Part shown: piece by piece, positions 22,181 to 34,771 of the stretch
How the letters are laid out: each line of letters begins with the position of its first letter
Position numbering within the stretch: position 1 is the stretch's first letter
NCBI GenBank assembly: GCA_018902385.1
Contig: JABSSW010000027.1
Location: 372,001-436,000, forward strand
Length of the DNA: 64,000 nucleotides
Direction: 5' to 3'
Source of the DNA: Physcia stellaris
Taxonomy: Eukaryota > Ascomycota > Lecanoromycetes > Caliciales > Physciaceae
Position numbers and translations under genes: made by a program
Notes under the pieces: model-generated
What the model saw: only the letters and a program-made list of their open reading frames with translations
Told to the model about the DNA's origin: nothing
Database searches by the model: none

Positions 22181-24801
22181 TTTCAAATCGATGACCAAAC
22201 ACTATCGCCTCCTACTTCGAAGGCCAACAGCTGGTCTGAATTGTCGGCGGTTGTCAAAGTGTGCGCAGTTCATCACGTACGAGTAGTCGCAGGCGGGGCA
22301 AAGAACACCTCAATCCGGGACTCCTAGATTCGCTCCTAGATCCCTTGCCAAACTACTTTGGGATAAGCGTGTGGAAGGTGCTACTACTCTATCTCGGTAG
22401 GTATCGTGTTTCGAGCGAAAGTTGAATGGTGCTGCTATGGGGTTGGGAAAATAAGTTGTTTTGCTCTCTTCGGTCTTCAGATGGGCAAAGTTCGAAGAAG
22501 TGGGATGTAATTTGGAGGGGTAGGCGTTAGACATCCTCCATGCCCCTTTTCCGACAATCTCCCAGACCCTTAATCTGGATTACCGAGTGGCGTTCTTACT
22601 CCATACCTTTTAGCAACGTCACTATTTGCGACATGTCCCGTGTCTGCTGGAGAAACAGACTCTGTTCGTGCACCTCGAGGAATGATGAGGCTGGTGCTTT
22701 CTGGGCAGAGGGGAAGGATATCTTCCAATCACACGACGACAACACTTTACACCTCCTATCCCTGACGTATCGATCTTGCCACTGCATTCAATAATGTCAC
22801 CCCAACATACAGTACACTTTCGATGAGGGTATTCTTGGACCTCGGGCTCTTTCACATCCACCTGTTGACCACCCAAACAGCTTCTTCACGTTAGTAGAAG
22901 TGAACACCACTGTAGATCCACTTTCAAGAGGCTCTCTTGAGCCTGTGGTACTGCAAGATTATTGACCATCTGTCGGATATACTCTAGGTATGTACCCTAC
23001 TGTACCATGAAGCCAGACGAGGGTCCATACGCTCTGTAAAGGTGGCACACAGACCGCTGGTTGCTGAAGTTGGATTACTCAATGCATATGCATACTAGCC
23101 GAGCGCAAAGGACCTGTCAGACTGTCAGAAATATGCAATCATATTTTCGCTGACGGTCAAAGCCACACCAACCTCAGCATCAAGGGCCTGTAAGAGTTGG
23201 GCTCTTCTAGATAAATATAGAAGTCATCGCATTTTGACAGACCAACTGATCTTCTCCTCCACTTTTCTCATACTGGACACTTTCGGTTGGGCTTTGATTC
23301 ATGCTTCATTGAAATCCCGGGATTCTACCCTTGAGCGAGGACTAAGGAACGTGTTTGGCGAAAAAATATCCTCAATGCTAATGCCACCAATGCTTCCTAG
23401 CCGTCCTCGGCTGCTTTTCCCCGGCTCATCCCCTCCAATTGACCCATTCAAGGTAGCTTAAGCTAGTGAGCCACGCTGAACTAGTTAGTAGCCACTCTAT
23501 ATCCCTGCTCTCGCGTGCTGCCCCAAGATGGCACTTGGCAGGTGTAGATAGAACATGTCGATCTATCATTTTGATCAACTACTATACCTATCAAATCCAA
23601 CATCTTCTTTGACTATGGACAATTCGCAGATCTCGTGAGTGATAGATTGACATCCCAGAATGTGAGAAAGAAGGACTAGGGAGAATTGTACGCAGACGTG
23701 GCGGCGAGAATGTTGATGTCGATTCACGAGGATCCGAGATGATGTTTTCCTTGGTAAGAACACCGCTCCCGATACCTCGGCTTACCCAAACGGACAAGAT
23801 TTCACCAAAAATGCCTTGGAGGCTGTTAGTTTCTGAATTTCAGACAAAATAACTTGATCGTTTACCCCTCCCCGTAGATCTTCTCATCCGCTTGATCGTT
23901 ACCGCAGCTCTGGAACCGAGGCTGCATACTCCGTAGACCGTCTACGAATTCCGTTTGCTCTGTGCCCCTCCTTGCTTTCTCCTCTCTTCTCGTCTTCTTC
24001 GGTACATAAATCACAATTCACCCCTACATCAACGCCCTGCCACTGTTTGTATCAATATACCCGAGACCCTGAATCACTCGGCCCCGATAAAGATGAGTGC
24101 TGAATCGTGTTGGACAAACGGTAGGCCGTCATAGGAAAAGCATCAATTCCAGAGTTACGTTCCTGTCCGTAGTATCATCTATATGTATGTAAGCGCGAAC
24201 CTTTGATCTCATCGACCATCGCTTCTTCGTGGTACTCTATCCCGGAAAGGGTGAAGACGCCTTGCGGAGATGAAACCCTCGGTGCCCTGAGATTCTTGTC
24301 TGAAAGCCAACAGCATAGATGTCAAACCAGCTCTCGGTTCTTTCCATTTCTTGCTCTTATCCTGGCGTCGGAAGAGTATAAAGGTTTGAGTCACTTGAAG
24401 TCAGAGACTCAAAGACACAACCCATATTCTAGCGCTTTAGTATTCCCAGGTATTTCGAGTAGCTTAGACTGCTCATTTGCCATACTTAATCCAACCTGGT
24501 TGCCCCAAATCCCCATTCATCCTCTGTCCGCCAATATTAATGACTACTTTATTAACTTTTCTCTGCTCTTCAAGCTCGCTTTGTTGCAAACTCCCCTCGT
24601 GATTGGCTGCTCGGGACCGCCAAGACTCGGCCAATCAGAGAGCCTCCTCAACATCTCTCCATCGCCTTGCTTGCGAATCGGCCTCATCCTATGCGCCCTC
24701 TCCACTCTCCACATTCTCACCTCACACCGGATTTTCATCGCTCGCTCTTCGTTCATCTGTGCGACCCTTACCTAGCGCTCAAATCCTCAGCTGAACCCGC
24801 A
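22181..24801. other. divergent intergenic region, C2H2 factor and RasGEF
   Basis: A 2.6-kb shared upstream region. I see no supported gene. A 190-codon plus-strand frame (24203-24775) lies directly upstream of the RasGEF start, but it spans the CCAAT pair and shows no domain, so it is probably 5' region. Confidence 0.5.
24600..24637. promoter_or_regulatory. inverted pair of CCAAT boxes
   Basis: TGATTGG at 24600-24606 and CCAATCA at 24631-24637 are perfect reverse complements, 165-202 nt upstream of the RasGEF ATG. CCAATCA is the preferred core of the fungal CCAAT-binding (HAP) complex. Function is inferred. Confidence 0.4.
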
Positions 24802-27800
24802 ATGTCCTCGAATGACCACGGAACTCCCCTAACTATCAATACTAAGAGTAGTGAGTCCTAAGTTTCACCAAGATCTCTGTTGGGCCTATCAGACATCGCT
24901 TGCAAAGCGACCGTGACCCGAGCAGGGTATAGGTACTGACCTCAGGATCATACAGATCCCAATGCCATCTTCAGCGCAGCATTCCAGTACACCGAAGAGC
25001 CTTCCGTGCGCAAGGCTGCCACCATAGACCAAGTCAGCGCTCAACATTACGGGACAACAAACGGCGCATCCAGGCGGCGAGCCCAGTCTACAGGTATGAA
25101 CGGGCAGCCAAGCACTGCGGCGCCGACGGGCATGTACGTTCGAGCACTCTACGATTACGAAGCGGACGATAGGACTAGCCTAAGCTTTCGGCAAGGCGAC
25201 ACCATACAGGTAATTACACAGTTGGCCAGCGGGTGGTGGGATGGCATTATTAATGGGGTCCGTGGTTGGTTTCCAAGCAACTACTGTGTGGTTGTCACCG
25301 GCCCAGATGATACAGCTGCGCGAACAGCGCATCAGCACACAAACGGAGGAGACGTATCAGGAGAGTCGGGGACGGAGGACGAATATGAAGAATATGATGA
25401 GGCATCAGACACGAACGAACAGTTTAGGAACAACAGCACGTATTCCGCGAACGAGGGCGATGAGGACAAGGAACAAGAGGAGGCTGCATTCTGGATACCA
25501 CAAGCTACTCCAGATGGACGGCTGTTTTACTTTAACACTCTTACTGGAGTATCCACTATGGAACTTCCACTTGAGACTCCAACGTCAATCAACGAGCAAG
25601 GGCCTCGGGATCGAATGAATATCAATGTTCCGGATCAGACTAGGCCACCTCCTGAGATGATGGCGGGAGGTATTGAGCGAGACGAGTCAGAGTCCGATTT
25701 TGAAGAAGGTGCTTCGGCTTCTGAGTTGGAGGAGTCGCAAATGCTGCCAGCTCGAGGTCAGGCAAGACGAAGGCGGTCATGTATTTCCGACGGTATCTCG
25801 CCGGCTGGTTCTAATGACTCGTTAAACGCATCACCACTGTTGCGAAATCGCAGAGACCTCGCAGATTTTGAATATGGTAATATTTCCACCAGCGCTGTAC
25901 AACAAGTACCTGCTTCAATGTCCGCTATCGGCACTTCCAGCACCTCATTTACCAGCAACCCTCTCGGTCAACTCTCCGCCGCCGCAATTCCTCGCTCGTT
26001 CTTCGATGACGGTAATGCGACGCTCATGACATGGAACAAGTTGGTGGAGAATATGCGCCGATCCGTGGAGCTATACGGGCAAGCGATCAACAACGCCGAC
26101 CGCTCAGAGTATGTACGGAGAGCAGAGGATATCTCAGATCATCTTCGAATGCTTCTCGCAGCGGCTTCTGGGACAACCGATAATCATTCCGGCAATCCTT
26201 CTATAATTTCGACCAACAAAGCGTTGTATCCACATTTCCGTGATATGATGTCGCGATTTTCGAAATTGGTGCTATCATCTCACATCGCTGCGGCAGACTT
26301 TCCAGCCCCAGACTCTTACTCCAAATGCTTGCAAGAGGCAGAAGGAGTATTAAATGGCGTCTACGGATACGTGGAAGTTGCGCGTTCTCAACGAGGCGAA
26401 GAGATTCCGCGATTGGTCCCAGGCTTTGTTTTAGGGAGTCACAATGGAGGCGGCTGGCAAAATAACAATTTAGAGACACGAGATTCTATCCTTTCAACGT
26501 CTTTCATGGATCAAGACGACTACGAGCCTTTTGTTGAACCGACTACACCGTTAGACGCGAATCTTCTCGAAAGGCTGGATGACCTCAAAAGCATGATTGT
26601 GTCCAGTATACGACGACTCGAAGAGCATTTGAGTATCACCGATAAGCTCATTACGCCGTATGCACATAAGAAACTTGGGGTTGCGGTTTGTAGCGCGGCG
26701 GGGAAGGTCCTTGACTTCTTCCGGCCCTGGATTTCCACCGTTGAATCAGTAGATCTAGGGCAAATGAGGACGCAATTTCAACACCCTCAACTCAATGATT
26801 TTGGAACCCAGAAACAGCGTGTGTACGACACCATCATGCAGCTAATGGTATCATGCCAAACCGTCGCCGCACCTCTGAGTGACGAATGGGCAGAGTCAAG
26901 GGGAGATCCTCTCGAAGACAGGCTCAATGAGATTCATTCAAACGCAAAACAGTTAGAGACTTGTGTTTCTCAGATTGGATACCTCTTGCAGCTGCTCCTG
27001 GACGTAGCGCCTCTGGATTCTGCGGCATCACAGCAGCTAAGAGACGCACAGGTGGAGAACTCCTCTCGACCTAATACTGATGGTGGTGCAAGCTACCCTG
27101 GTTCAAACCTTGCTGATCCGGCCAAATACCTGCAAAGACCACAATTGGCAGACATGGGCCACTCACAGTCATTCACAGCGGGTATTGATGTACCACAGGA
27201 GAAGTATCGAAGCAAGGACAACTCTAAGGTCAAAAAGTTCTTTGGGGAGATTCCTTCGCCAATGCTACCTGGTGGTGAAATGGATACAACGCCGCCTTTC
27301 TTAAGACTTGATCTAGAAGGAGAGATAGCCTATGATGAGAAAGTGAAACCACCGCAATTGCGTGGCGGAACACTAATGGCGCTTGTGGAACAATTGACGA
27401 GACACGACAGACTGGACTCCGTCTTCAATACGACCTTTCTTCTTACATACAAATCCTTCACGACTGCCTCTGAGTTATTCGAACTACTTGTCAAGCGTTT
27501 CAGCATTCAGCCACCTCGGGGTATTTCCGAGGAGGACTATAAGACTTGGGTAGACAAAAAGCAAAGGCCAATACGTTTTAGGGTGGTCAACATACTCAAG
27601 AGCTGGTTCGACCACTACTGGATGGAGCATAATGATGCAGCTAGTAATCAGCTACTACGACGTGTATTCTCATTTGCAAAAGACTCGATAGCTACGACTA
27701 ACACTCCAGGATCTGGCCCGTTAATGACTGCCGTCGAGCAACGCATGCGTGGTCAAGACACCAACGCGAAAAAATTAGTACCCACCCCAAGCGTCGCTGC

Positions 27801-28728
27801 GCCGACCCCTATTATGCCAAAGAACATGAAGAAGTTGAAGTTTCTCGATATTGATGCCACCGAGTTCGCTAGGCAGCTTACCATCATCGAGTCGCGGTTG
27901 TACGGGAAAATAAAGCCTACTGAATGCTTGAATAAAACTTGGAATAAAAAGATTTCGCCCGACGAACCTGAGCCAGCGGCCAACGTAAAGGCGCTGATAT
28001 TACATTCGAATCAACTGACAAATTGGGTGGCGGAAATGATCTTGACTCAGGCCGATGTAAAGAAGAGGGTCATTGTAATCAAGCACTTTGTTTCTGTTGC
28101 GGATGTAAGCATAAGTTCTAGCCTCTCAAAGGGTCAATTACTGATAAGCAGCAGAAATGCCGGTCGATGAATAATTTCTCGACATTGACATCGATCATCT
28201 CAGCTCTAGGCACGGCTCCAGTCCACCGCTTGAGCCGTACATGGACCCAGGTCAATGCCCGGACACTAACAGTGCTTGAGCAGCTGCGAAAGTTGATGGC
28301 AAGCACCAAGAATTTTGGAGAATATCGTGAAACGCTTCACATGGCTCAACCTCCCTGCATACCCTTCTTTGGTATGCTTCCTCTTTCCTAGGAAGTTCTG
28401 ATCGCTGACAGTACCTTCAGGCGTCTATCTCACCGACTTGACCTTTATTGAAGATGGCATCCCCTCCGTCATCAAACGAACCAACCTCATCAACTTTGCC
28501 AAACGAGCGAAAACCGCCGAAGTCATTCGCGATATCCAGCAATATCAGAATGTGCCCTACCCTTTGAAAGCCGTAGGAGATCTGCAAGACTACATTCTGA
28601 GCAACATGCAAGCCGCAGGTGATGTCGCTGATATGTACGAAAGGAGTTTGCAGGTCGAACCGAGAGAGAGGGAGGATGAGAAGATTACGAGGTTGGTGGA
28701 TCTCGGTCTCATTGATCCTGCAAGATGA
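24802..28728 (+). CDS. CDC25: Ras guanine-nucleotide exchange factor (Cdc25 type) with SH3 domain
   Basis: Exons 24802-24850, 24956-28104, 28155-28371 and 28421-28728 give 1,240 aa with consistent phases. The first exon encodes only 16 codons. Domains in order: SH3 (about residues 77-130, with ALYDYEADD, WWDG and GWFPSNY), a WW-like segment (near 195-225, FWIPQATPDGRLFYFN), a long linker, RasGEF-N (about 815-900, LRGGTLMALVEQLTRHD) and the catalytic Cdc25 domain (about 980-1215, including HFVSVADKC and NNFSTLTSIISALG, both created by splicing). It activates Ras by GDP/GTP exchange, upstream of cAMP-PKA signalling, growth and nutrient sensing, at the plasma membrane. All catalytic blocks look intact. 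Confidence 0.95.
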
Positions 28729-30648
28729 TGAGGGCGAGGAAGGTGGGCCACAGTGCCATTCGTTGTTGTTCTTACTTTTGATCCACGGCCAGAGCTACGA
28801 GACTGTTTGATACGCAAGATGATGCTAACGCTGATGCGTGTAGATTGCTCTCTGAGTCTGGCTTCTTGTGAGAGACGGTTACTCCAAGTCGACGGACCAC
28901 TTTTGTGATCGAAAACAGCCATTCGATATGCTAGCTATTTCAAACCCTTGGCTCCCACATCCTAAGACGACGATCCGAGTCCTGTATTCGTCGCGAAGCT
29001 TCCTCCACACTTTCCGACGAAAGCTCCGGCCTCGGACGTTTTCCATCTTCAGATAATGGGCGCTTCCAGCTCCAAGAACCTGCCTTTACCACTCTGCTAG
29101 CATCATATGCATCTCCATCTCCATCCCGACCATGGCATTTTCAACGGCGCAGGTGGCAAAATTTATGAATGGATAATGAATGCACGCATGAATGGTAATC
29201 GGATTTCAACGACACGTAAGGTACTTTGCGATCGACTGCTTTTTATGTAGCTCAACCTCAGGGCGGGCTAGAGGATTAAAATCTGCAATATCCTACTCTA
29301 TCTCAAATTATGAGAAAGCAAGAAACTGCAACCTCTCTAGCCACTTTCTTTCCACCAGTCGTATCATATAGTGAGGTCCGCAGTTCACACTATCTTGTAC
29401 TCCTGAGTACGGCGAGATAGGACGCCGTTCTTTCGAATTGAGATAAGTCACCGTCTTCCCTGCTTTACCCATAGAGCCAACGATGAGAGTGACGTTCCAC
29501 TGACTTGCAAACGAGCAGATTGATGGCAGGTAACAACGCTGAAAAGCTTGCTTGTTCAAATCGCAGGGATATTGTTAAGTCGGGCTCCTCCCTCCTCCTC
29601 TTTCTTCACCACCGCCTTCTCCGCCTCCTCCTCCTCCCTTCGTCCCCTTCTCGTCCTCCTGCCCCCTCTTCATCCCTTTCTCCTTTCTCATCTCCTGCTC
29701 CCTCTCCCTCTTTTTCTTCTTCTTCTTCCTTCTCTCATTCCTCGCCTTCTTCCGCTCATGGGCCGCTGCTTCCTCCTGCTGCTGCCGCTGCTCCCGTGAC
29801 GCTTACTTAGAGATTTGATCCTTCCGAGTCGAACTACCATGCTCTTCTATCTCTTGTAGTGCCTGGTAAAGTTCATGATTCCCCCCGAGTGAATCAAGAT
29901 GTTCCTCGGAAACTCTGCGACTATTTCCTAGAGGAACAATACTGGTGCAACATGAGCACGACTACCTTTAAAAAGTCATCCGTCCCTGGTCTGCTCTGTT
30001 CATGACACACAGAATCGTTCAAAGCTTTTTATCCCTCAGTTTTGAGCAACCGCTCCCGAGTTCTGTAGGCAGCTTGATATGCAGATAAGCGGAAAGCCCA
30101 CAAACTTGCCTTTTTCGGCCTGCTCTCCGATGGACTTCTCAGTAAGGGGGAAATGCCAACATTCTCTAGTCATTGGTTAAGCTACCCATATTGCAAGGTT
30201 CTACCTCTAGCAGGATGGTGTCAAGGTGCGTGGTTTTCTGACGCTGCAGACGGTCACCCCACATTTGTATGCAGATTCAGCTGATAATAATAGGCTGCGT
30301 GCAGGAACCGAGGGGTAGAGGTTAATGCCATGATTGGTCGTCAAGTATGAGCACAGAATGACCTTCTCTCCGAGCAACTTGAATGGTCCAGCTCAAACAG
30401 ATGACGGGTAATCGTTGCCTTCCTAGAATTCGACCGTCCAATCATCCAGTTCAGCCTTGTTCATGGGGCGCACCACGCCATAAGACAATCGCGCTGACAA
30501 CGTCGTGTAACTGCCGCGGTCGATTCCATTGCATAATGCTCCCAGCTGCAGATTGCATAAAGGTATGTCCAAGACGCGCTCTGTCTCGACATATGCACAA
30601 AGCAAGCCTGCAATATCCACCGCGCCTAGAGTCGTTAGAGCCTAAGTT
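28729..30648. other. intergenic, RasGEF to DUF3176
   Basis: 1.9 kb without a supported gene. It contains the polypyrimidine tract listed separately; frames over that tract (29505-29810) are Ser/Pro-only translations of simple sequence. Confidence 0.5.
29585..29795. repeat. polypyrimidine low-complexity tract
   Basis: About 210 nt that are almost entirely C and T on the plus strand, built from TCC/TTC-like triplets, with few purine interruptions. On the minus strand it would read as Glu/Lys/Gly-rich sequence, but no start or conserved context supports coding. Confidence 0.8.
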
Positions 30649-32960
30649 ATGGCTGCATCCTTGACGTCCGCAACCTATTCACCACTTCATGAGAGCCATG
30701 AGCCCACGCCACACCAGCGGAATATCAGCGAGACCTCATCTAATCCCTCTTCTCTCAATGAAGGCTCAATCAGCTCGACAAAACAAGGTTCAATTGTCGA
30801 TGACACCCTTAGAACACCATTCAGTCCGAATACCTTCGTGGACAGCCTCTGGAGCGGCAGATCCAGGTCATCGCACGAGAAATCGAACGCTACTTTCCAC
30901 GCGCGGGAAATTGGCAATTCAGGCGATATATCGTCTTTGCCTCAGGGCTCTCATGGATCATCCCATAGCATCTGGCTTCTTGAGATCACATGTACCCTTA
31001 CGAGTGCCTGCGCACTAGCAGCGATTGTCGGCGTGCTCTTCCGTTATGACGGACATCCTCTACCCAGCTGGCCAAAAGAGATCACTCTGAATACACTCAT
31101 CGCACTGCTCACCGCCATAGCCAACGCCTCCATAGTGGCACCATTGTCAAGCGGTCTCAGTCAGCTGAAATGGATACACTTCAAAGGGAAGCGTCAGCCT
31201 TTGACTGACATCGAGACCTTCGACGATGCTAGCCGAGGTGTTTATGGTTGCCTCAACCTACTGTTCTTGCGTCGCGGAGGGTAAGTTCGAACAGTTCTAT
31301 GTCGTCATTGGGTACCTGTTCGGTTTTCAGGAACCTGTTACGATCACTCACTAAACGCCGCGCCAAGTACTATCGTCTTAAAGATGCAAGCATGAACCTT
31401 CAGCGGTCAAGCAAGACACTTGATACATATTCAAGACCGCTCATGTGAGTGGATTGGTTGCATTACTCTGCTTGATTGCCCAACGCTTAGCGTCTCCGAA
31501 TCAAACTCACAATTTTCCTTCTGTGCACAATTTACTAATCAGAGAGGCTGATCGTTTATACTTCAGTATTATTGGGTCGTTAGGAGCTTGCACCGTCATA
31601 TTTGCCCTAGCTTTGGGCCCTTTTGCTCAACAGATCCTTGTCTATCGCTCTAGATTTGTGGATTCATCAAGTCCAGCCTCGATCATGACTGCGACCAACT
31701 ACACGGGATTTCTTCCGGGCAACAGCAACGAAACAAGTAGGCTGCCATTTTAGTCTCTCAAATGTTCCTCTTGCTGACGCTTCTTTAGACAGCTTCGTCC
31801 CAATACTTCCAATGAAAGCAGCCGTCTATAATGGGATGTTCTCCGCCGCAGACCCATCGAAAGCTCTGACAGTCGACTGTCCTACCGGAAATTGCACATG
31901 GCCGCAATATGAAACTCTTGCCGTTTGCTCCTCGTGCGTATCTATGACCGAGTATCTATCACGCTCATGCGAAAAGGGCGATAACTCTCTCTGTAACTGG
32001 ATATTGCCCTCCGGCGCAAGCATCAATCCCAGCACATTAGTCTTTACCATGACTACAGAGATCCCGGACTCCTCAGGCTCGATGCCATACACCGAAATCA
32101 TGCGACTCACCTTCATGGGTACCGAGGCCCAGAACGGGACTGCTAAAGCTACTGCCAAGGTGTCTGCGCCGTGGGCAACCCAGTGCAGCTTCCAATACTG
32201 TGTACAGAGCCTCAAAAGCAGCGTTCGGAACGGCGTCCTCGTAGAAAATATCGCCTCCACCAACACAAACACAACTGTCCTAGACATCACCTCCGATCTG
32301 GCAACCGGTAACTCGGTCCCAGCGCTAATCACAACTAGCTCGAATGCCACTTTTACCGTAGGCATGGGCTCCATCCTTGGCATCCAGCAATGGTTCAGCA
32401 CCCTCTTCCGTAACGCTACCGCCACCCGATCAACTTCTCCCTCTTTGCCGACCAGCAACGCCAACAATCCCAGTAGCAACATTCTCGTTAATCTCACGGT
32501 GGGCGTCTCTTCTGGCGAGACCTACTTCTCCACCGACATCGTCCAGGCCTTCTACTGGTACTACTACGAATACCCTTCCGGTCTCTCGCTGCTCACCACC
32601 TCCCTTGCCCAAAGTATGACGAATCAATTCCGGTCCTCTGGTGGTGCCATCCCAATCTTAGGAGTGGCCCAAACAGAAGAAAGCTATGTGCATATTCGAT
32701 GGGCCTGGCTTACACTGCCTGTTGGAGTAGTGCTCGCTACAGCGATCTTCCTTGGCGCGGCGATCTTCAGCTCGAGAAGAAGCGGGATGGAGGTTTGGAA
32801 GAGCAGTGCACTAGCAACGCTGTTTCAAGGGGAAGCGCTGGGTGGAAAGGCGAAGAGGAGGTGGGTTAGGGGTGGAGCGAAGGGTTTAAGAGGGTATTAT
32901 GTTTGCCTAGAGGAAGAGGGAGACAAGGGAGAGATAGGAAGAGGGTTGGTCGGGATTTAA
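30649..32960 (+). CDS. DUF3176 family fungal membrane protein
   Basis: Exons 30649-31280, 31567-31736 and 31789-32960 give 657 aa. The first intron (286 nt) is long for this window, but its junction joins LLFLRRGG to IIGSLGACTVIFALALG, exactly as expected for the family. Four hydrophobic segments are visible: about residues 110-130, 145-170, 211-232 and 585-610. Between segments 3 and 4 lies a large, N-glycosylation-rich extracellular part with Cys pairs (DCPTGNCTW, CSSC). The C-terminal VWKSSALATLFQG-type motif is also typical. Function is unknown; the family is common in Pezizomycotina. The N-terminal ~100 residues are Ser-rich and probably cytosolic. Confidence 0.88.
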
Positions 32961-33420
32961 GTCGAAACATGGTTTTCTATATAGAGTAGCGGAAGAGGAT
33001 CGTATCTTACCTTACTGTTAAAACTACTCAGTATGAAATGTACCTTAGGTTCTTATGACCGCAATCATGAGAAGTGCAGTTGTATGGACGAAGCCCTAGT
33101 CCTGTGACGTCAGTCGACAGATTCACTTTACTATTATCACGGCTCGCATGGCTCGCTTTGTTTAACTGCATTCATACGAGACCTTCCTTCTTCGTAAATT
33201 TGGGGGGATCACTATGATTGCGGGTGCCGGTCAAGTATTCTCCACTCTTCACCGATGCATCCTTCATTCCGCCGCTTCAATAACGGTCCTTGGTCTCGGG
33301 ACCGCGGCAGCCACTGGCTGTGCGGTTTCAGACCACATATCTCAGAAAATGTAGCTCTAATGTCCTCAATTGCATCCGAATTTCCTTCTGGACCATGGTT
33401 ATTCTTATTACCTGTTGAAA
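32961..33420. other. intergenic, DUF3176 to bestrophin-like
   Basis: 460 nt with no gene. It holds the 3' region of the DUF3176 gene and the leader of the next gene. An ATG at about 33214 opens a short frame that stops near 33360, before the first bestrophin exon. Confidence 0.5.
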
Positions 33421-34771
33421 ATGCTCTCCTCTACTTACGGGGGCGTGCAAGAAAGCCCTAGACATCATCAGCGCAGCCCCACTATCCCATTCGCACGCAC
33501 CTCGCGGCATAAACCACGAAGGTGTGTATTACACTGCTTCAACGTATCCGGTTTTGCTTATTAGGATTACAGATGGCCACTCGTCCTTCGCTTCATCAAG
33601 GGGGCCATACATCGAGCCATTGTCATTCCTGTGGTCGCACATGGCCTATTCGCGGCGCTGGTCGTCTACCTCGACTCCTACCATGAAGGGAATCTCGGGC
33701 TTCCTGCGAGCATTGTATGTCTCTACCCCATCCTGATAAAGCGAAGATGGATTAATTCGGTTTACAGATCCCCAGCCTTTCAATCGTCGTCGGTCTCATG
33801 CTCGTCTGTTTCCCCATTTCCCCCAAGATTACCCCATCTTTTGACTCCGGAGAAACCAGGTCTTTCGCAACCAAACCTCCTACAACCGTTTCTGGGACGG
33901 CCGCAACCACCTTACCGTAATAATAACCTGCGTCCGCAACCTCACCCGTACCTTCCTCGTCTCCACGCCGACCTCTCCCCCAGCCTCTTCATCCGACCGA
34001 GCCGACACCGAATGCGTGATCCGCATCCTCATCGCCATCCTCTACGCCACGAAAAACCACCTTCGCGCAGGCTGGGGCGCAGCCATCATTCCCGGCACAG
34101 AGGTCTCGCATTCCACCGGCGACGCGACGCTTAAGCCGGAATACAGCGAGCTGCTGCCGAAAGGGCTAGAGGGGTTCGAGGATAAAGGGCTGGGACTGCC
34201 GCTGCAGTTGACGTTCTTCGTGGAAGGCTTCATCAAGAGGGGGTTTGACAAGGGGTGGTTTGGAGCGCCTCAAGCTAGTCAGATGCAGGCGCAGCTGAAT
34301 GGGTTGGTGGATGCGTATGGGCGGATGGAGACGATAAGGTTGACAAGTATTCCGGTTGCGCATTTGTACGTCTTCTGCAGCCCTCTTGTGATTCTGTCCT
34401 TGGCGATGAACTACAGGCTAACGAGGCGTTCGTCAAGGATCCACCAGAAACAAGTGCTCGCCCTCTTCGGCATGGTTCTCCCCTTCGCGCTGGTCTCGCA
34501 GATGGCATGGTGGGCCGTACCCATCGTCATTCTCGTCACCTTCACGCTCTACGGCATCGACGGGATCGCAAGTCAGCTCGAAGACCCCTTTGGACACGAT
34601 AGGAACGATATCAGGATGGACAGCATTGTTGAGGATATCCGAGAGGAGATTGCGGTTATGGTTGAGGAGTGGAAGAGGGTTGGGTATGGAGCGGGAGGAG
34701 GACAGATGTTTGTGGGGACGAACAAGAGGGCTATGAATGGAATGGGGGCAAACAGGGTCAACGGAAGGTGA
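33421..34771 (+). CDS. bestrophin-like (UPF0187) anion channel
   Basis: Five exons: 33421-33521, 33573-33714, 33768-33803 (only 12 codons), 33860-34365 and 34438-34771, giving 372 aa with consistent phases. Splicing assembles the family pattern: RFIKGAIHRAIVIPVV and AALVVYL in the first membrane segment, then GLMLVFRNQTSYNRFWDGR, SIPVAHLIHQKQVLALF and DPFGHDRNDI near the end. The HxK-to-membrane-helix and the D-P-F-G-x-D features are typical of bestrophin/UPF0187 proteins, thought to conduct chloride or related anions. The last intron is 72 nt, in frame and free of stops, so unspliced RNA would add 24 residues. The start at 33421 is the only ATG before the first donor that keeps the frame. 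Ion specificity and membrane are not deducible. Confidence 0.86.

Noticed and set aside
24203-24775. 190-codon plus-strand frame upstream of the RasGEF
   Set aside because: It ends 27 nt before the RasGEF ATG, spans promoter-like CCAAT boxes and has no recognisable domain.
29505-29810. Ser/Pro-rich frames of 83-101 codons
   Set aside because: They are translations of a simple C/T repeat, open in several frames.
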